Positions 24,590 through 37,400 of a stretch of 64,000 nt of DNA are shown here, piece by piece. Source of the stretch: Parelaphostrongylus tenuis. Its lineage: Eukaryota > Nematoda > Chromadorea > Rhabditida > Metastrongylidae. The position numbers were made by a program, and so were the translations under genes. Location: positions 124,001 to 188,000 of the forward strand of contig JAHQIW010004752.1 in the NCBI GenBank assembly GCA_019055375.1, written 5' to 3'. Numbering within the stretch: position 1 is the first letter of the stretch; each line of letters starts with the position of its first letter. Below the pieces are notes generated by a model. That model was not told where the DNA came from. It did no database searches and saw only the letters and a list, made by a program, of their open reading frames with translations.

Positions 24590-25490
24590 ACAGAAAAAAA
24601 AAACACCGCGTTGGACAAGAGCTTTTCGTAGGAGTGTTAGTAATAATTCAAAAACCTAACTATTTGGCAACTGCGCAAAGTGGCTGCATTTTCAAAAGAT
24701 CTTATTATAACGCTGCAATATACAAATAAAATTATGTCACGCGCCCTCATTTTTTTTATGCGTCTAATTCGCTGGATGCACGAAAAGCATATGAAAGTGT
24801 AGAGGAAATCTCATTACTTCAAGGCCATTCATTTCATATGTATTTTTTTCAAAGCAAAGAAAAAAAAAACCACATCAAATGACAAAAATCGCGCTTTACA
24901 TGTGGTCCGCCTAGATGACAAAGATCGATCGTCGTGCTGAAATTGCGGGCGTCCCTCCTGCCCCCACCCCCAGTTCGTGAATTGGCCAAAAAAACAAATG
25001 CCCGCATATGTGAACCAAACTTATTTACCCTGCTACACTGCAGAGAAACAATCTTTCCGGAAAGTAAGCACAGCGTTTGAATCGTGCAAACTTACGCTAT
25101 CGAACGGTTACTTAGTCTGGAAGAAGAGCTTCATATTGCAAGCAAACGCGTGTGTGAAACACACATGCTTCGTTTCTGTTACGGCGCTGTTAAAAAGCTT
25201 TTTCAAGAAGCTGACACTTTGAATACCTCAAGAGTTCATCTACTGACATGACTAGTAGTATAAGGAAAAAGTTTTGCCCAGCGAAATATAATAAGCGAAA
25301 TAAAAAAAGGAGGTGGCACTTGTGGAACATAACATATTCTGATTGCTACAGCGGCATAAAAGGGTCTATTTAGAAAGTGGCCACGTAGCGCAGCAGCTCG
25401 AGATTTAGGCTTTCGAATGATTACTAACACACTTATAAAAAAAATCTTGTCCAGCGAATGGGGTCGTTTTTCCATTTATCCCCGGATAAC
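24590..25490. repeat. Palindromic family P, well preserved copy
   Basis: The left arm (from 24608, TTGGACAAGAGCTTTTCGTA) and the right arm (to about 25490, TCTTGTCCAGCGAATGGGG) are inverted over roughly 150 bp. Between them are shared blocks TATGTGAACCAAACTTATTT, CTACACTGCAG and CGTGTGTGAAACACA. Open frames here are chance. Confidence 0.8.
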
Positions 25491-25701
25491 CGAAAAGAAC
25501 CAAAAACTCTAATTAAGCTACCATAATCGCGGGCCGTTTGCGAATCGCGCTGCATAACCGAACAACTATCGCCTCGACAGGGTTAAAAAATAAGGACAGA
25601 AAAACCTTGGTAACTTGTAACCAGCTACGCACAGGAAGCTTATTACCTGGCACACTAGCGTCAAGATTAAGATAGGCGATTGAATACAAAACAACGTATT
25701 A

Positions 25702-28362
25702 CTAGGACTTGACCTTGAAAAGATTTTCGAAATTAATAATACTGGAAAGCAAAAATACCTCCTCTTCCTTAACAAAAGCACCGAAGTCTTTTAAGACCTC
25801 CTGTTCGTCAAACGACTGGTCTTGTTCAGGATCGTCGAGGCCTAAATACACAGATTTCTTGAGGCTCGGTTCGTTTGTACTTCAATGAGAACTGACCATC
25901 TATAGCGTTTAAGTGTGACTCGAGGAACGATCGCTCTTCTTCACTCAATTCCAGCGCAACACCGTTTTCACCAACATAATCACCATCATTAGACAGTACA
26001 GACAGTGAAGAAGAAGACGGAGCAGCATCGGAAGTGGTTCCACTTGCTCGCTGAGTTACACCCCATCCATTCTTGCGCAATTCAACTACACTCATTATTT
26101 GAGTCTTCACCGATCTATAAGACATCAGCCGCTATCTTTCCGAAGGAAGTAAATAACGAACGAAAAGGAAAAACTAACTCGCTTAGTTGCGGATGGCCTT
26201 TGGCAAACGCAACTAACTTTGTGAGTAGTTGACTAACAGAAGGTTCTGTCACATCATATGCATCTAGATTTCGCCCACAGAGCTGAGAAGAAAACAAAAA
26301 CGCTGCAAATCCATGCACAGAAATAGAAAAAAAAAAACAATATACCTTTACAAGCTGGACAATCGTCTTCATAAGTTGATCGTTCATTTCAAATTTAAGG
26401 AGGTCATCAAGTTGTTCTAACAGTGCCTCTCCGACCTTGTCTATACGTCCTCCGCTTTCCTGGAAATACTTAGGTGAATGATTAAAATTCAGAAATGAAA
26501 GACGACTACATTAACAGTTTCACACAAAAATAATGGGTGGACCAAGTTCTCATAAAAGCCATAATGGAAGTGAAGGGTGGCCGAGTGGTTAGTGATAAGG
26601 AACGCCCCGCCTGGATATCCCCAAAATTGGAAGAAGATCTGCCAGACCAGCATTCTAGGACGTTCATAGAGAAGAGAAATTCTCAAGCAAGTGATAAATG
26701 CGAGAAAAATCGATTGTTAATGGTACTCGGACCCGCACAAAAAAAGGGTTCTCTTATGTCACACGGCATGGATATTCAACCCCATTTGATGGATAAGAAT
26801 TTTTCATAGGAGCGTTAGCAATCATTCGGAAGCTCAGATATCTGGCTAGATCCGTATATGACCGACTTTTCAAAACAACCTTTTATATAACGCTGTGAAT
26901 TCCAGAATAAAATTATGTTTCACACCCGCCACGCGCCTTCATTTTATCATGCGTACAATTCGCAAGAAGAACGAAAAGCTATGAACGTGTAGAAAATATT
27001 TCATAGTACCTGATTCAATAGTTTTATCTGAAGTTTTTTGGAAGCGGAGAAAAAATTCTCAATTGAATAACAAGTTGCATTCGACATGTCTAATAATTTG
27101 GGCCATCGGTCGATTATCCCGCCCCCCATGCGTAGATTAGACGGCAAACAAGCTTGCCGAATATGTGAATCTCGATCATACTTTCCTGCTACACTACAGT
27201 TAACGACCTTCCTTAAGAAATAAGCACAGTGTTGGAATCATCGAAACTTACGCTATCGAGTAATTACTGATAGTCTAAAAAAGAGCTCTGTACGGTAAGG
27301 TGTGGAGCGCAAATCTTTTCTTCCTCTTACAGTGCTATCAAAAGAACTTTTCAAAAAGTAAATACATTTTTACACCTTCGAAAGCTAAGCTAAAAAAAGT
27401 TAAGCTATCGAAAGTACTAGCAGTCTAAGGGAGGAGTTTTGTCCAACAACATAAGCGAGATAAGGAAAAAAACGCGTGGTCGAGTGAAACATAATTTTAT
27501 CGTAAACTTCACAGCGTTATATAAGCTTCAAAAAACCGGCACGTACGACACTAACCAGAGATATCCCCTACCTACCTGCCCCTCTGTCCCTCTGCCTGAT
27601 AATCATTTTTTGAGCCATGCATCTGCTCTATAGTGGCATGTGGGCATACTGGAAGTTGAGCGCGGTCTCAAGAAAACACTCGAAACGAAAGGTTTCACAT
27701 ATTAAACCTGGCACTTAATTGAGCCGTCTTCACAGTGTCTTTTTTCACTGCGCGGATCACAGGTCTACCTCGGATTCCATCCAATTCGTTTTTTTTTTGT
27801 CTTCTTCTTGAACGTCCTAGAATAATGATTGAGCACGTAGAGTGTTGAGAGGAAGGATTTGTCCCGTGCGCGCCGATGGACGAGAACTGTAGAGTGGATT
27901 CCACGACAATGTACGCGTGCTCGAGGACGACCACCTACACGTTAGGAGGACGTGTTCGCTGTGAGAATTAAAGAGCTGTACTCGCAGCTGCTGATATTTT
28001 TCAGACCAAGGTATGACATTCGCAACTGCCGCCATGGTCAAATTAGACTACCGTCGTGGACGACTGCCGCGGAGCAAAGGGACGAATGGAATATGTGCTG
28101 AGGTCCGCACAACTAGTGAAGACGGACCGTCCAAGGCACTCAAGTACAGCGCTAATGCAGCGTTTATATGACTACATATATATACATGTATATATATATA
28201 TATGTGCATGCACATGCATATAAATGTGCATATATGTGTACATGTACATATATAATTCTGATGCATACTAAACTGGACGTGCACAGTATAGTATTCGTGA
28301 CAACGAGAATTTACACGTCCATACATTGTCTGGATGACGCTCACAAAAATAAATGCATGTAA

Positions 28363-28400
<38 letters not shown>

Positions 28401-31400
28401 ATTATATATATATATATACTCTTAATTCAGCTCTCATGACAAGTGAGTCTAAACAATCAAATGACGTTTTCTCGAGTTTTTTACGCTGACTAAGTAGCGT
28501 CCTCATGTCTTCTGTCAGTTTCTTAGCAAAACGATAATATGATAAAAAGGTCAAAACAAAAAAAATCAACGCCCTCGCGACAATCCCTCGTTTCGATTTT
28601 GTTGCGGAGCTGACGACACTTAATTTTGCTTTATTGTGTGAAGAAAAAAAAAACTCGTCGACAGTAATTCGACACCCTCCTATGAACGACGGCCACCACA
28701 GCATCTGTGTTTAAACAAGCTACCGATTGACTATTTGAAGTTTAAAAAGAACTATTTGTGTACCAAAATAAGCGGCCGAAAGGAATTTGACACCTATGGG
28801 TGCCATATTGACCACTCGTACAACTTCATTTTGATACGTATAGATGTTACTCGTCGAGAGATTGTTAAAGATAAGGCACAAATTCTACCAAGTTTTGTCT
28901 CTTTCTGACACTTATAAAAATTTGATAATCACGCATTCGAGCTACTAAAAAGACATATACATACTGTCTCCATCTTCTCATAGATTTCAGCGAAGAATAT
29001 GGCTAGGTTGACCCTGAGCTCAGGATTGAAGGTTTGACGTTTGCTATGGAAATCACAAAGCAGTTTAAGCACGGCATCGCGTAGCAACGATGGAATCTAA
29101 AGCGAACAAGTCAACCCTTTTTTTTACTGTTAAACACTCTTAGACAAGAATAAGAATCCCCTATAAGGCGATAACTTACTTCTAAAGTCAAGAAATGAAG
29201 AAGCCGTGCCAACGCGTGCTGAGGATTATTTCCTGAGAGTGGCCGAGGAGCAACAGTCACAGCCTGGTACGAACAACAGCAGTAATGAACTAATGAAATT
29301 CTCGAAAAAAGAAACTCGAAAAATAATAGCATTGGCTTTTATCAATCCCCTGAGGAGAGGAGACATGCACTCGCTTCCATTCGTAGCATCGTTAGAGGTG
29401 ATTGAATGTACATCAAGCATTTACAAGGACCCAAATTAGCCTAACAACGTATCAAGTCAGTGATGCTATCCTGACAAACAAGTCTGGTACGAAGTCGCCA
29501 ATCTCGAAAGTATGGAAGGCTTGGTAAGCTTTGAGCGGACATTGAACCATCGATCATGTGTGTGCCTTATAGCACCCCTAAAACACTGCGCCACTCGCAC
29601 TCAGATAAAAAAAACAACTTACCATCTCGAAAATCATACGCACAGCTACAACCCTTGTCGGTGGCGACATGCGTTTCTCGGTCATTCTGTCACGAATTGC
29701 CCCAGCCCATGAGTCGAAGTCATCGGCATCGCTCAAAATTTGTTCTACGCCAACTTGTATCTGTAAAGCGCCGTAAACAATAAGAATAATCCAGCACAGC
29801 GATATCGAAGAAAAGTCAAAAATATACTTCTTGAAGAGAGACCAGATTATCACTATGAACCATGTCCTGATGAAGATCATGAGAAGGGATGTACCTAAGC
29901 ATTCAAGTGATAAAATAAAATCGTTAAATCATTATCTTATCACAACAAAACACCTACTCATCTAAGACCGTTCCATTCGGAAAATGATTGTACATAGCCT
30001 CGTAGGCACGGACATCGGCTTCATCGTTCTGATAGTAAGGCATGGCAGGACCGGACTGCTGCAATACCGCTCCGATTGTATAGAAAAAAGCGAAAAAAAC
30101 GTAAACAAAAAAAAAGCGCAGTCTCGAAAACAAGCCGTAAAAGTTTCATTCCTAAAAGGATAATAAAAATCGGAGATGAACTATTCATTGCAGTCATGAA
30201 AGTTTGTCATTCAGAAGTGCAAGGTGAAGGACTAGTATTCATTTCTGCGCAAATAGTTTCTGTCTCTATATACCCAATAGTGTAGAGTGGTGTGCAAAAA
30301 CGTTTACGTCAGCCGTAATTCGAACCCAGATCTCACTCTTTACGGGAGCCTATGCTAGCCGTTGCACCACCGACGCTCGTTTTGCACAGCACTCTTTCTA
30401 CGCTACAATGCGTTATCTGTCAAAAGCCAACCGTCTACGGTCTGGCAGGGCCTTCACTATCAACATTAAACCCACTTATGTTGACAGATATTGGGTATCA
30501 ATAATCATTTAGAAACAATTTTATTTGACCGCCATTTGCGGTGCTATGATGTAACAATAAACGGGCGTCGGTGGTGCAACGGCTAGCACACGCTTCTCGA
30601 AAGAGTGAGATCTGGGTTCGAATCTCGGCTGACTCAAACGTTTTTTGCACAGCACTCTACACCATTGGGTATATTATAACATTATAACACCGCAAATGTC
30701 GGTCAAATAAAATCACTTCTAGTTTCTGCCTCAGTGGACCACAATAGAATGAAGACGGAGTAGACTGTGTATTGAAGTTCAAGAACTCCCAATGATCTTC
30801 CATCCTAGCGGCGTTCTCTTGTAGTAGACACTAGTCCTTCTACTGAAGCCTAATGGAGAGATACAAAACTTACAAACAATATGGGGGCCGAGTGGATAGT
30901 AATGCTCGACGCCAGGTTGATCCCCTGACCCTATCCCGCAATCAATCAACGATCGCCCTACGGAGCATGGAACCTGGCAATCCTCGAGAATGAAAGGAGA
31001 CTCGCTCGACCAGTATTCTACGACGTTCGTGAGGAACAAAGATCTTCAAACAAGCGATGAATGCGAGACGAATTGAATGCTGGATGTATTAAGACTCACA
31101 GAGTAAAAGAAAATGTCATACGGGTTGAATAAACTGAAATAATTATGGACAATTCTCATTCCACTTCCGAGTGCACTTAATCGTGTACGACAGCTCGACA
31201 TTTCCAAATGAAATATTCAAGTTAGGCTGGATCTGGCTTTTCAACTGCTAACAGGTGACTTGAGAGAAATAGTCTAGTCCAGGAAGAAGAAGAATGGATA
31301 ATAACCCTGAGTTCTGAACGTGGCCAAACGAGCGTGAGCAGTGAAACAATGCTATTTACCATCGGCCGGGTCTCAATCCATGGCGACGATCAATAGTAGC

Positions 31401-34400
31401 TAGTTCGATGACGTTCGCGGAAGCGATCGCTGCCCCTATTCAAACGAGATCGCATAGTGACTACTACATCGATCACGCGATGTCCTCAAAGCTCTCCGAT
31501 AAACACAGCGACCGGAAAACGAACAAAATCCGATCTATGAAATTAATTAAACAAACTCTGAGGAGTCTAGAACATCAAAACACCAATGTCATCGCGGAGT
31601 CTCTTCATAGACGGTGGAATTGGTACAAGGACGCTCAGTAATAAACAGAATTTTCGACCTCGGGCGAAAATTGAACCTGCAATTCACCTTTATCGGCAGC
31701 ACGCACCACCACTACACTACCGAGGCCACCGCTCTGCTACTACCACTCCAGAGCGATTTGTTACAAATCTACAAGTCCGTTTCATACCAAGCACTCGGTG
31801 CGTCAGCGCCTCTTTAGCGCGATAAAAAACGTGAGACACTTCATCTCCGAGCTGTGACTTTTGATGGAAAGAGTACTCTAAACGAAAAACGATAATCTTT
31901 GCGAATTGGGTCAACAGGCATGCAAATCGAACACACTTCTTCAGTCCAGATTTTCGTGAAGAAGGTTGAAAGAAGGATAAAGGATAAATTTCTCAGCGTT
32001 GATCGATCACAGAAATACGCCATGCATTCTTCATCGAGCATGTTCTGAGGTGATTAAATACATATCTGACCTTTACAATGACTTATGGTGACCTGCCAGT
32101 GTAACACGTGAGTGCTGCTATCGTCCCAGACAACTTTGAAGCAATTTGCCGATCTTGGTGAGATGGAAGGCCTGGTGAGCCTTGTGCGCGAGGTCGAACG
32201 ATCGACCATATGTGTATCGCAGGGCACCTTTAATCACTGCGCCACACGCGTCGTATAAAGGAAGTTCTGGCGACTATTTGATGATATGAATCCGACCCCA
32301 CCCATAGCAACCTCCTGAATCTCGAAAATACAATTAGAACATGAAAATAAGAAAGGAAAGGTGCAATCCTTTAGCACGACCACGCTTGAGCCACTCGTAA
32401 CCAAAAACGCTCTGGATCTTTAATCCCTCCCACTATACTAATCTGATCATCCGCAAACACCAAGTTTCGAAATCCCTCGACAACTACTAACTAACGACAA
32501 CTTCAACTGAACCACTTTAGAAAAGGTCACTAAAAAACCATTAGCTTTCCGAACTTCTGAGGTCGAACACCCAAAGAAAGAGTGGAAGCCCAGTAATGAA
32601 ATAGAATATTGCTAGTACGAATTAGAAATGCACAGATTCTAATAGTGTTTGTGCTCAGCTAGTAAACAAACTCGAATCGAGTCACAGAGTCCATTATTAT
32701 TTCTGCATCGACCTGTACTTATGCTAATCTTATGCGTTTTTTACGGCGTACGAATAATCTAGCGATTTCAACATCAGAACAGTATAATCGTATGCGCAGC
32801 ACATATTGCCGCGACTCAATACATATAAAAACATTGCTGTATCAAAATTAACCCTTGATCAAAAGGACTAAGAATAAAGCTTTCGAAGTGGAACATTTCC
32901 TGCTGGATACGTCACAAATTCGACTCCACTCTCTGCATCGTTCGAAAACCTTTATTTTATTTACTATGGATTAAGGATAAAACTGTTCAGAATCAACAGT
33001 AGAACGGCTCACGGTTCTATAGATGGATGTTTACCCTAAAACGTTGTTGAATGAGCAATAGTATAGCTAAATCCAACCAAACAACCCATGTTTGCAGACC
33101 ATTCATTGCGTATTCACTCCATTTGAGATACCTTCACTTAAAATCAACTACTCGGAGAATGGAGATGAGAATGTCAAACTGCTTCCACCTATCATGTGTC
33201 AAGAAACTGGCTACTTTTCCGTTAGGTAGCACGGGATAAAGGAAGGATCCCTGTCGCTGGACATGAACTTTTCATAAGAATGTTGGTAATCGTTCAAAAG
33301 CTCGAATCTCTAGCTACTCCGCTACAAGACTGTTTTTTGAAAAAGTCATTTTATAAGCTTCAACAAAAGGAAAACATTTGTGCACTACATTTCATAGTTC
33401 GCATTGTTCCCGCAGGACAAAGCTCTTGCTTTAGAGTAATAGTAATTATTGGATAGCGTAACATCAAACGGTTCCAACGCTGTGTTTATTTTCTGAAAAG
33501 ACCACTTCTCTGCAGTGCGGCAGGGAAATTAAGATTGATTCACATACGCTGGCATGTGTTTTCGGCTAATCTATGAGCTGGGGAGTATGCTACCCGGGGT
33601 CTCAATACGGAGACCGATCGATAACGCTAAAGCGTCACTCATATGAGGTGCAACTTTTGCCATTCAAATAGGAATTTTTTTCTCCGTTCCAAAAAAAAAA
33701 CTCCAGATAAAACGTATGATTCTAGTAGTAAACGAGTTCCTCTAAACGTTCATGTCTTTTCCGTCCTTCCATCGAAGTAACAGTGAAATTACGCGACCTA
33801 TGTAGAACATAAGTTTATCTAGGATTTCACAGCGTTATAAAAGGGTCTTTCCAAAAAACGGCCACTTAGGGCAGTAGCCAGAGATCTAAGCTTTCGAATA
33901 CTAATACTCTCATGACCTTTTGATCTCGTCCTACCTAACGGAAATGCCCGAGACGGTTTTTGAATTGAAACAATCTTAATGAATTCCGCTTCGTGACACT
34001 AATGGAGAGATGTGATTGCGTCAAGCGCAGCGCGTGGGTAAAATAATCTTATATGTATGCTAAAGGGTTGCAGGGAGGCCTTTATAGAAATTAAGTCAAA
34101 TTTTGAACTCAAATTCGAGATATCTAAAAGTCATTAGAAGCTTAGAAAAAAGTTCCCTCCAGCAAAATGCTTGAGTATGCTTGAAGCGCTATGCGCTATT
34201 GAAATTATCACGGCTGTATTTCGCTGGAAAGCTTTTCTTGTAAATTTCTGATGCCATTTTAGTAGTGCAAATTTCAAAAAATTCAAAAATGTACTTGTTT
34301 TTCACAGAAGCCTTCTCACAAACTTGTAGTATTCATAATAATATTGCGCTTACCCGTGCAGCGGGTTGATGGGACTACAACTTTCCACAAGGGTCTAATT

Positions 34401-37400
34401 CGTCACCGAAGTAATCTTCGTTAAATCATTGTTAGGTTCACACTGCGTTCATTATCACGGCATGCTGACTTTAACGTGAATTTGAGAATATCCCGACAAA
34501 CAATTACATAGAAGACTAAATCAGAGCTAATGACACCTTAATAACTATGTCGAAATCTATCACACTGAAACCTAGACCCAACCACCTTCGAGGGAAGGAG
34601 TTGCTGCCTCAATAATTTTTGATTACAGGACGAAAAGAATGAAGAGAGGACAGTTTCGAGTAAAACGAATATTGACAAAGAACAGATTGAATACTTGAAC
34701 GAAAGTTGCTCATTCTCTTTCTAACTGGACGCGGTGAGAAGAAATCCTCGGAAATACTCAGAAAAAATACGAACATTGTGTTATCTACTGGATTGGTATG
34801 GCACGCTCCATAAAAAAGGAAGCTGGTGCCAAGTGATAATTGATGCAGATGATCAGGATTGGCAGTGCTATTTCGACGTTTTTCCCAACAGACTCCTGCG
34901 ACAATCAGTTGAACGTCCAGGAACACCTTTACTCGGCTACCTCCAATATTACATAGAGAATCGTCTCATACGGCATTCTACGTCATTCGCGAAAAGGAGG
35001 AAATGCATTGGCAACACTCGCACTAATGCGCGAAATGTTCGAGGAGTTTTGTAGAAAAGGGAATGTGAGAAGTGCTTGTAATCGTATCAGAGAAAATTTG
35101 ACGACGAATTGAGGGGAGAAAAAAGTTTCACCTTAGCTTAACTTGCAATCCTGCTATTTTTCATTGGTTAAACGGAATGAATTAGGGGTAATTTTGTACA
35201 AAACTCGTGTAACATTCCCAATAACCGCTGGAATGATACAGATCAAGTGAGTGAGATGAGCCTTATAAAAGAAATCCATGTATTCCTGTTTAAATGGTGG
35301 TGGTAGTGGGGGAATGCCTAATCTCATAAGCGTTAAATACTCCACAATCAGATCGATTCGACGATTTCATAAACATCGACGGACACGGACAAAAACCCCG
35401 AGAGCCCGTTTAAATTCGCCGAACACGTCGGAACAGGAACTAACATTCAAAATGTCAAATGAGCCCGAGTTCGTCCAAATGCCTCCCTCAATCATATCTA
35501 TTTTGCTACTTGCCTCGTTCGCCTCACTTCGTTTCTTATTTGTCTTTTTTCTCATTTTCCTTCCTCTTTTTTTTCTTTTTTTTTCTTCCTTTATTAATAC
35601 ATTATTCCAGAGTTCTGTCTACTTCGTCGTTTCCCAGTGTTTTCACTTTGCTTTTTTCGCTCTCCCGGAAGTCTATCAACTGTAATCTATTACTACTTTC
35701 GAGAATACTTCATTTTTTAGCTTCGTTCCTTTAGTAATGAAGAACGCTAACAATTCTAATTCGCTTAAACAATGTTGTTTAGCACTGAATGATTCCCAAA
35801 GCTACTTACAGATGTAAATATGTGAAGCGAAGAATGCAGGATGAAAAAGCATATAGCATATTTAACAAAGCAAGACATAAGTTTCCAACTAATGTTTTCC
35901 CACGAAAAACATCACCCAGCATCTTATTGTGATATCCAGACTTTCACGTGGTACCTAACGAATAAAGGAAAGGGAGCGGGGGAAGGGGGGTAGGGTAGTA
36001 ATTAAAGGGCTTTGCGACGCGCATATGTAGAGGGTTCGCTCTCGCGTCAATGACTCACCAGGCCTTTGTCCTCCCGAAGTCGATGAACCAGACTTGTATG
36101 GAAGGATAGCAGTACTGACCTCATAGGTTCATAGACGACCGCGAGTCATTGCAAAAGCCACACATGCATTCAATCACCTCTTACGAGTTAATAAAGTTGA
36201 ACGCATGGCGCATCCTTTGAAGATTGACCAACTCCAAGAGCTTTATTCGTTAGCATTTTTTTCAAATCAAATGGGGAGCGGATTGCATGAGAAAAACAAG
36301 GCATAAGAAAAAAAAATAATTTTACCAATAACTCAGCAACAATTTCCTATACGAACAAATAGCTGATTCCTTCAATCCACAACGACTAACTAGTGAATTT
36401 GGTGATTACCTACAGGAATGACGAGACACGGCTATCGATAGCCTATAGAAAAGAATTCTTGTTCTTACAATATAAGGATCACAAAGGCTACTATGAAGAC
36501 TGCAAGGCTCTCTGTGAATACGAGTGATACAAATTACATTTGCTTCACTAGCGTTTTTGTACGACTTCTTCGCCTCAATAGGCAATTTGAATAGAAGATT
36601 CCAAGCTATTACCAACTAAGTCCCATAGGATTTTCAGAAAAGGTACTAGGTGACACAAAGCCCTAAAACTGGATGAGTCTGAAAGTACCTCGTTCAGAAA
36701 CCTCAGTCTCCCGTATGTATGCCAAAAACACCTCACTAAATAAGCAGATATGTGAAATCAGCGTGAGGAAAAAAAACAATTCAATAAATGCTTACATTTA
36801 ATTGGTTGTAACCTCGGGGTATAAACGCGGCCGCATTGGGATTAAGGGGAAAGCTGGGCGTTGATCCAGGTCGTTGTTGTTGTTGCTGTTGGGCGGAAAC
36901 ATAGTGAGTAGTGCCGCGATCCACCATGTCTAAGAAGATTTAGTTGAAAAAAGGTTTTTAGTAGGATCAAATCACAGATGTGCTGACTAGACTGAGTTGC
37001 AGATGAATGACCTCTACTTGAGTATTGCGGTTGTGAAAGGCTAAAATTGTTGTGAGCTGAATAATCACGTGGAGGAACCTGTTGTTGGTACCCATCATAA
37101 GACCATTCTGAAAGCAGAAATTATCATTTTTTTGCGCTTTTCAATGGAAATAAAAATTGACAATGATAGAAAAGAACTGGCCTAATTTGTAAACAGTTCC
37201 TACAAACAAGCACCGATACAGGATTCTAAGGGTACAAAGTGACATAAAATGTCTTCAACCTTACACGAATAACTCGAAAGACCGACTCTCTTAGAAGTTT
37301 CCGCGTGAAGAATGAAATCTATCGCAAGAACTAGCCTTTATAATATATAAAGCCTGCTTGAGGTTGATTTACCTCCTTCAAAAACATAGAATAACATTTC

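Larger units (their letters stand above)
30720..36790. other. Large PAIP1-like intron, repeat-filled
   Basis: Between exon 3 (ends 36796) and exon 4 (starts 30058). Repeats listed separately account for about half. 35530-35600 is a plus-strand pyrimidine tract (T/C-rich). A 36-nt phase-0 block at 36564-36529 (minus, AKKSYKNASEAN) could be a micro-exon but has a weak acceptor. Confidence 0.5.

Noticed and set aside
30563..30640. Functional tRNA gene
   Set aside because: A- and B-box blocks are present, but acceptor and anticodon arms do not form a proper cloverleaf, and the unit is repeated as an arm of hairpin elements.
34734..35054. 106-codon plus-strand gene
   Set aside because: Overlaps a decayed SINE-B and an antisense open frame; no recognisable domain.
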